A DNA stretch of 64,000 nucleotides from Sphingopyxis sp. JAI108 (GTDB lineage Bacteria > Pseudomonadota > Alphaproteobacteria > Sphingomonadales > Sphingomonadaceae), in NCBI RefSeq assembly GCF_013410105.1, contig NZ_JACCCJ010000001.1:372001-436000 (forward strand). The letters are read 5' to 3'. The translations under genes and the position numbers were made by a program. Under the pieces are notes generated by a model. The model had not been told where the DNA came from. It saw only the letters and a list, made by a program, of their open reading frames with translations, and did not search any database. Positions 63,526-64,000 of this stretch are shown piece after piece (position 1 is the stretch's first letter; each line of letters begins with the position of its first letter).

Positions 63526-64000
63526 ATGCGCTCAAAAATTGCTATTCTTCTGGCCATCGCGGTAGCGGCGCCGTTCCCGGCCGTCGCACAAGACCCCGCG
63601 CCCGAAACTCTCGACCAGCTCGCACCCGAAATCGACGCGCTCTTCGCGAAATATCGGACCGATCAACATATCCCCGGTATGGTCTACGGCGTCGTCAAGG
63701 ACGGGAAGCTCGCCTATGTGAAGGGCATCGGCGTCCAGAATATCACCGACGAGCGCGCGGTCACCCCCGACAGCCTCTTCCGCATCGCCTCGATGACCAA
63801 GGCGTTCACCGCGCTGTCGATCCTCAAGCTGCGCGACGACGGCAAGCTTCGCCTCGACGATCTCGCCGAACAGCATATCCCCGAAATGAAAGGCTGGACC
63901 TATCCGACGAAGGACAGCCCGCGCATCCGTATACGTGACCTCCTCCAGCATGTCGGCGGCTTCGTCACCGACGATCCGTGGGGCGACCGGCAGCAGGTCT
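63526..64000 (+). CDS. beta-lactamase family serine hydrolase (3' truncated by window)
   Basis: 158 residues visible. Signal peptide to AVAQ (residues 19-22), then the class-C/penicillin-binding-like fold with SxxK as Ser89-Met-Thr-Lys92 and the strand GVVKDGKLAYVKGIG. It belongs to the beta-lactamase-related serine hydrolases; antibiotic resistance should not be assumed. GGAGG before the ATG touches the end of a palindromic repeat. Confidence 0.9.
   Translation, partial: MRSKIAILLAIAVAAPFPAVAQDPAPETLDQLAPEIDALFAKYRTDQHIPGMVYGVVKDGKLAYVKGIGVQNITDERAVTPDSLFRIASMTKAFTALSILKLRDDGKLRLDDLAEQHIPEMKGWTYPTKDSPRIRIRDLLQHVGGFVTDDPWGDRQQV

Overview
The window is a GC-rich chromosomal segment from an alphaproteobacterium, most likely a sphingomonad (Sphingopyxis/Sphingomonas type). 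That placement rests on the gene set: a ChvG-ChvI / truncated HprK / PTS-Ntr cluster, several DUF families common in Sphingomonadaceae, TonB-dependent receptors, a dapF-mtaB-ftsY-yciB chain, an S16 with a long Ala/Glu tail, and many palindromic intergenic repeats. The species is inferred, not shown. The window holds 63 protein genes, two of them cut by the window ends. I found no tRNA, rRNA, CRISPR array, IS element or prophage. No gap between genes exceeds 300 bp.

Layout. 1-10.8 kb: 3' part of an Ada-type repair regulator, two paralogous peptidase-like TPR proteins around a PEP-mutase-family enzyme, PriA, and a PepSY membrane protein with a TonB receptor. 10.9-20.3 kb: patatin-like phospholipase, small lipoprotein, dnaK-dnaJ behind a heat-shock-type promoter, PCu(A)C copper chaperone, HExxH protein, RmuC and a META lipoprotein. 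20.4-27.6 kb: chvI-chvG-hprK-rapZ-EIIA-HPr-rRNA methyltransferase in one direction, with pckA diverging. 27.6-34.6 kb: two coupled secreted hydrolases, DUF3597 and DUF937 proteins, an acetyltransferase, rplU-rpmA and a lipoprotein. 34.6-39.5 kb: pspF and a divergent, enlarged phage-shock (psp) operon, then sufE. 39.7-50.2 kb: second TonB receptor, clpX, clpP, 7Fe ferredoxin, S4 protein, Suv3-like helicase and an M23 peptidase. 50.2-64 kb: hemB, fused MFS/spermidine-synthase protein, gamma carbonic anhydrase, PuuD-like protein, dapF-mtaB-ftsY-yciB, a GGDEF-EAL protein, ffh-rpsP-rimM, and the start of a beta-lactamase-family hydrolase.

The most interesting region is the psp locus. A near-consensus sigma-54 promoter with two phased upstream direct repeats drives a 56-codon ORF that looks like a secreted or membrane micropeptide. 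A 13-bp-stem intrinsic terminator separates it from pspA. After pspA-pspB-pspC come five more small single-membrane-segment proteins, and these, PspB and PspC all end in a related amphipathic tail (VLERI-x-TD...EIExLR type). This looks like a lineage-specific, amplified envelope-stress module.

Other notable points: a palindromic repeat inserted in frame in mtaB; opposite-charge low-complexity tails on ribosomal proteins S16 and L21; perfect dyads in front of clpX and pckA; Fur-like and PhoB-like sites upstream of iron or TonB genes; and several families of dispersed palindromic repeats, some lying directly against start codons.
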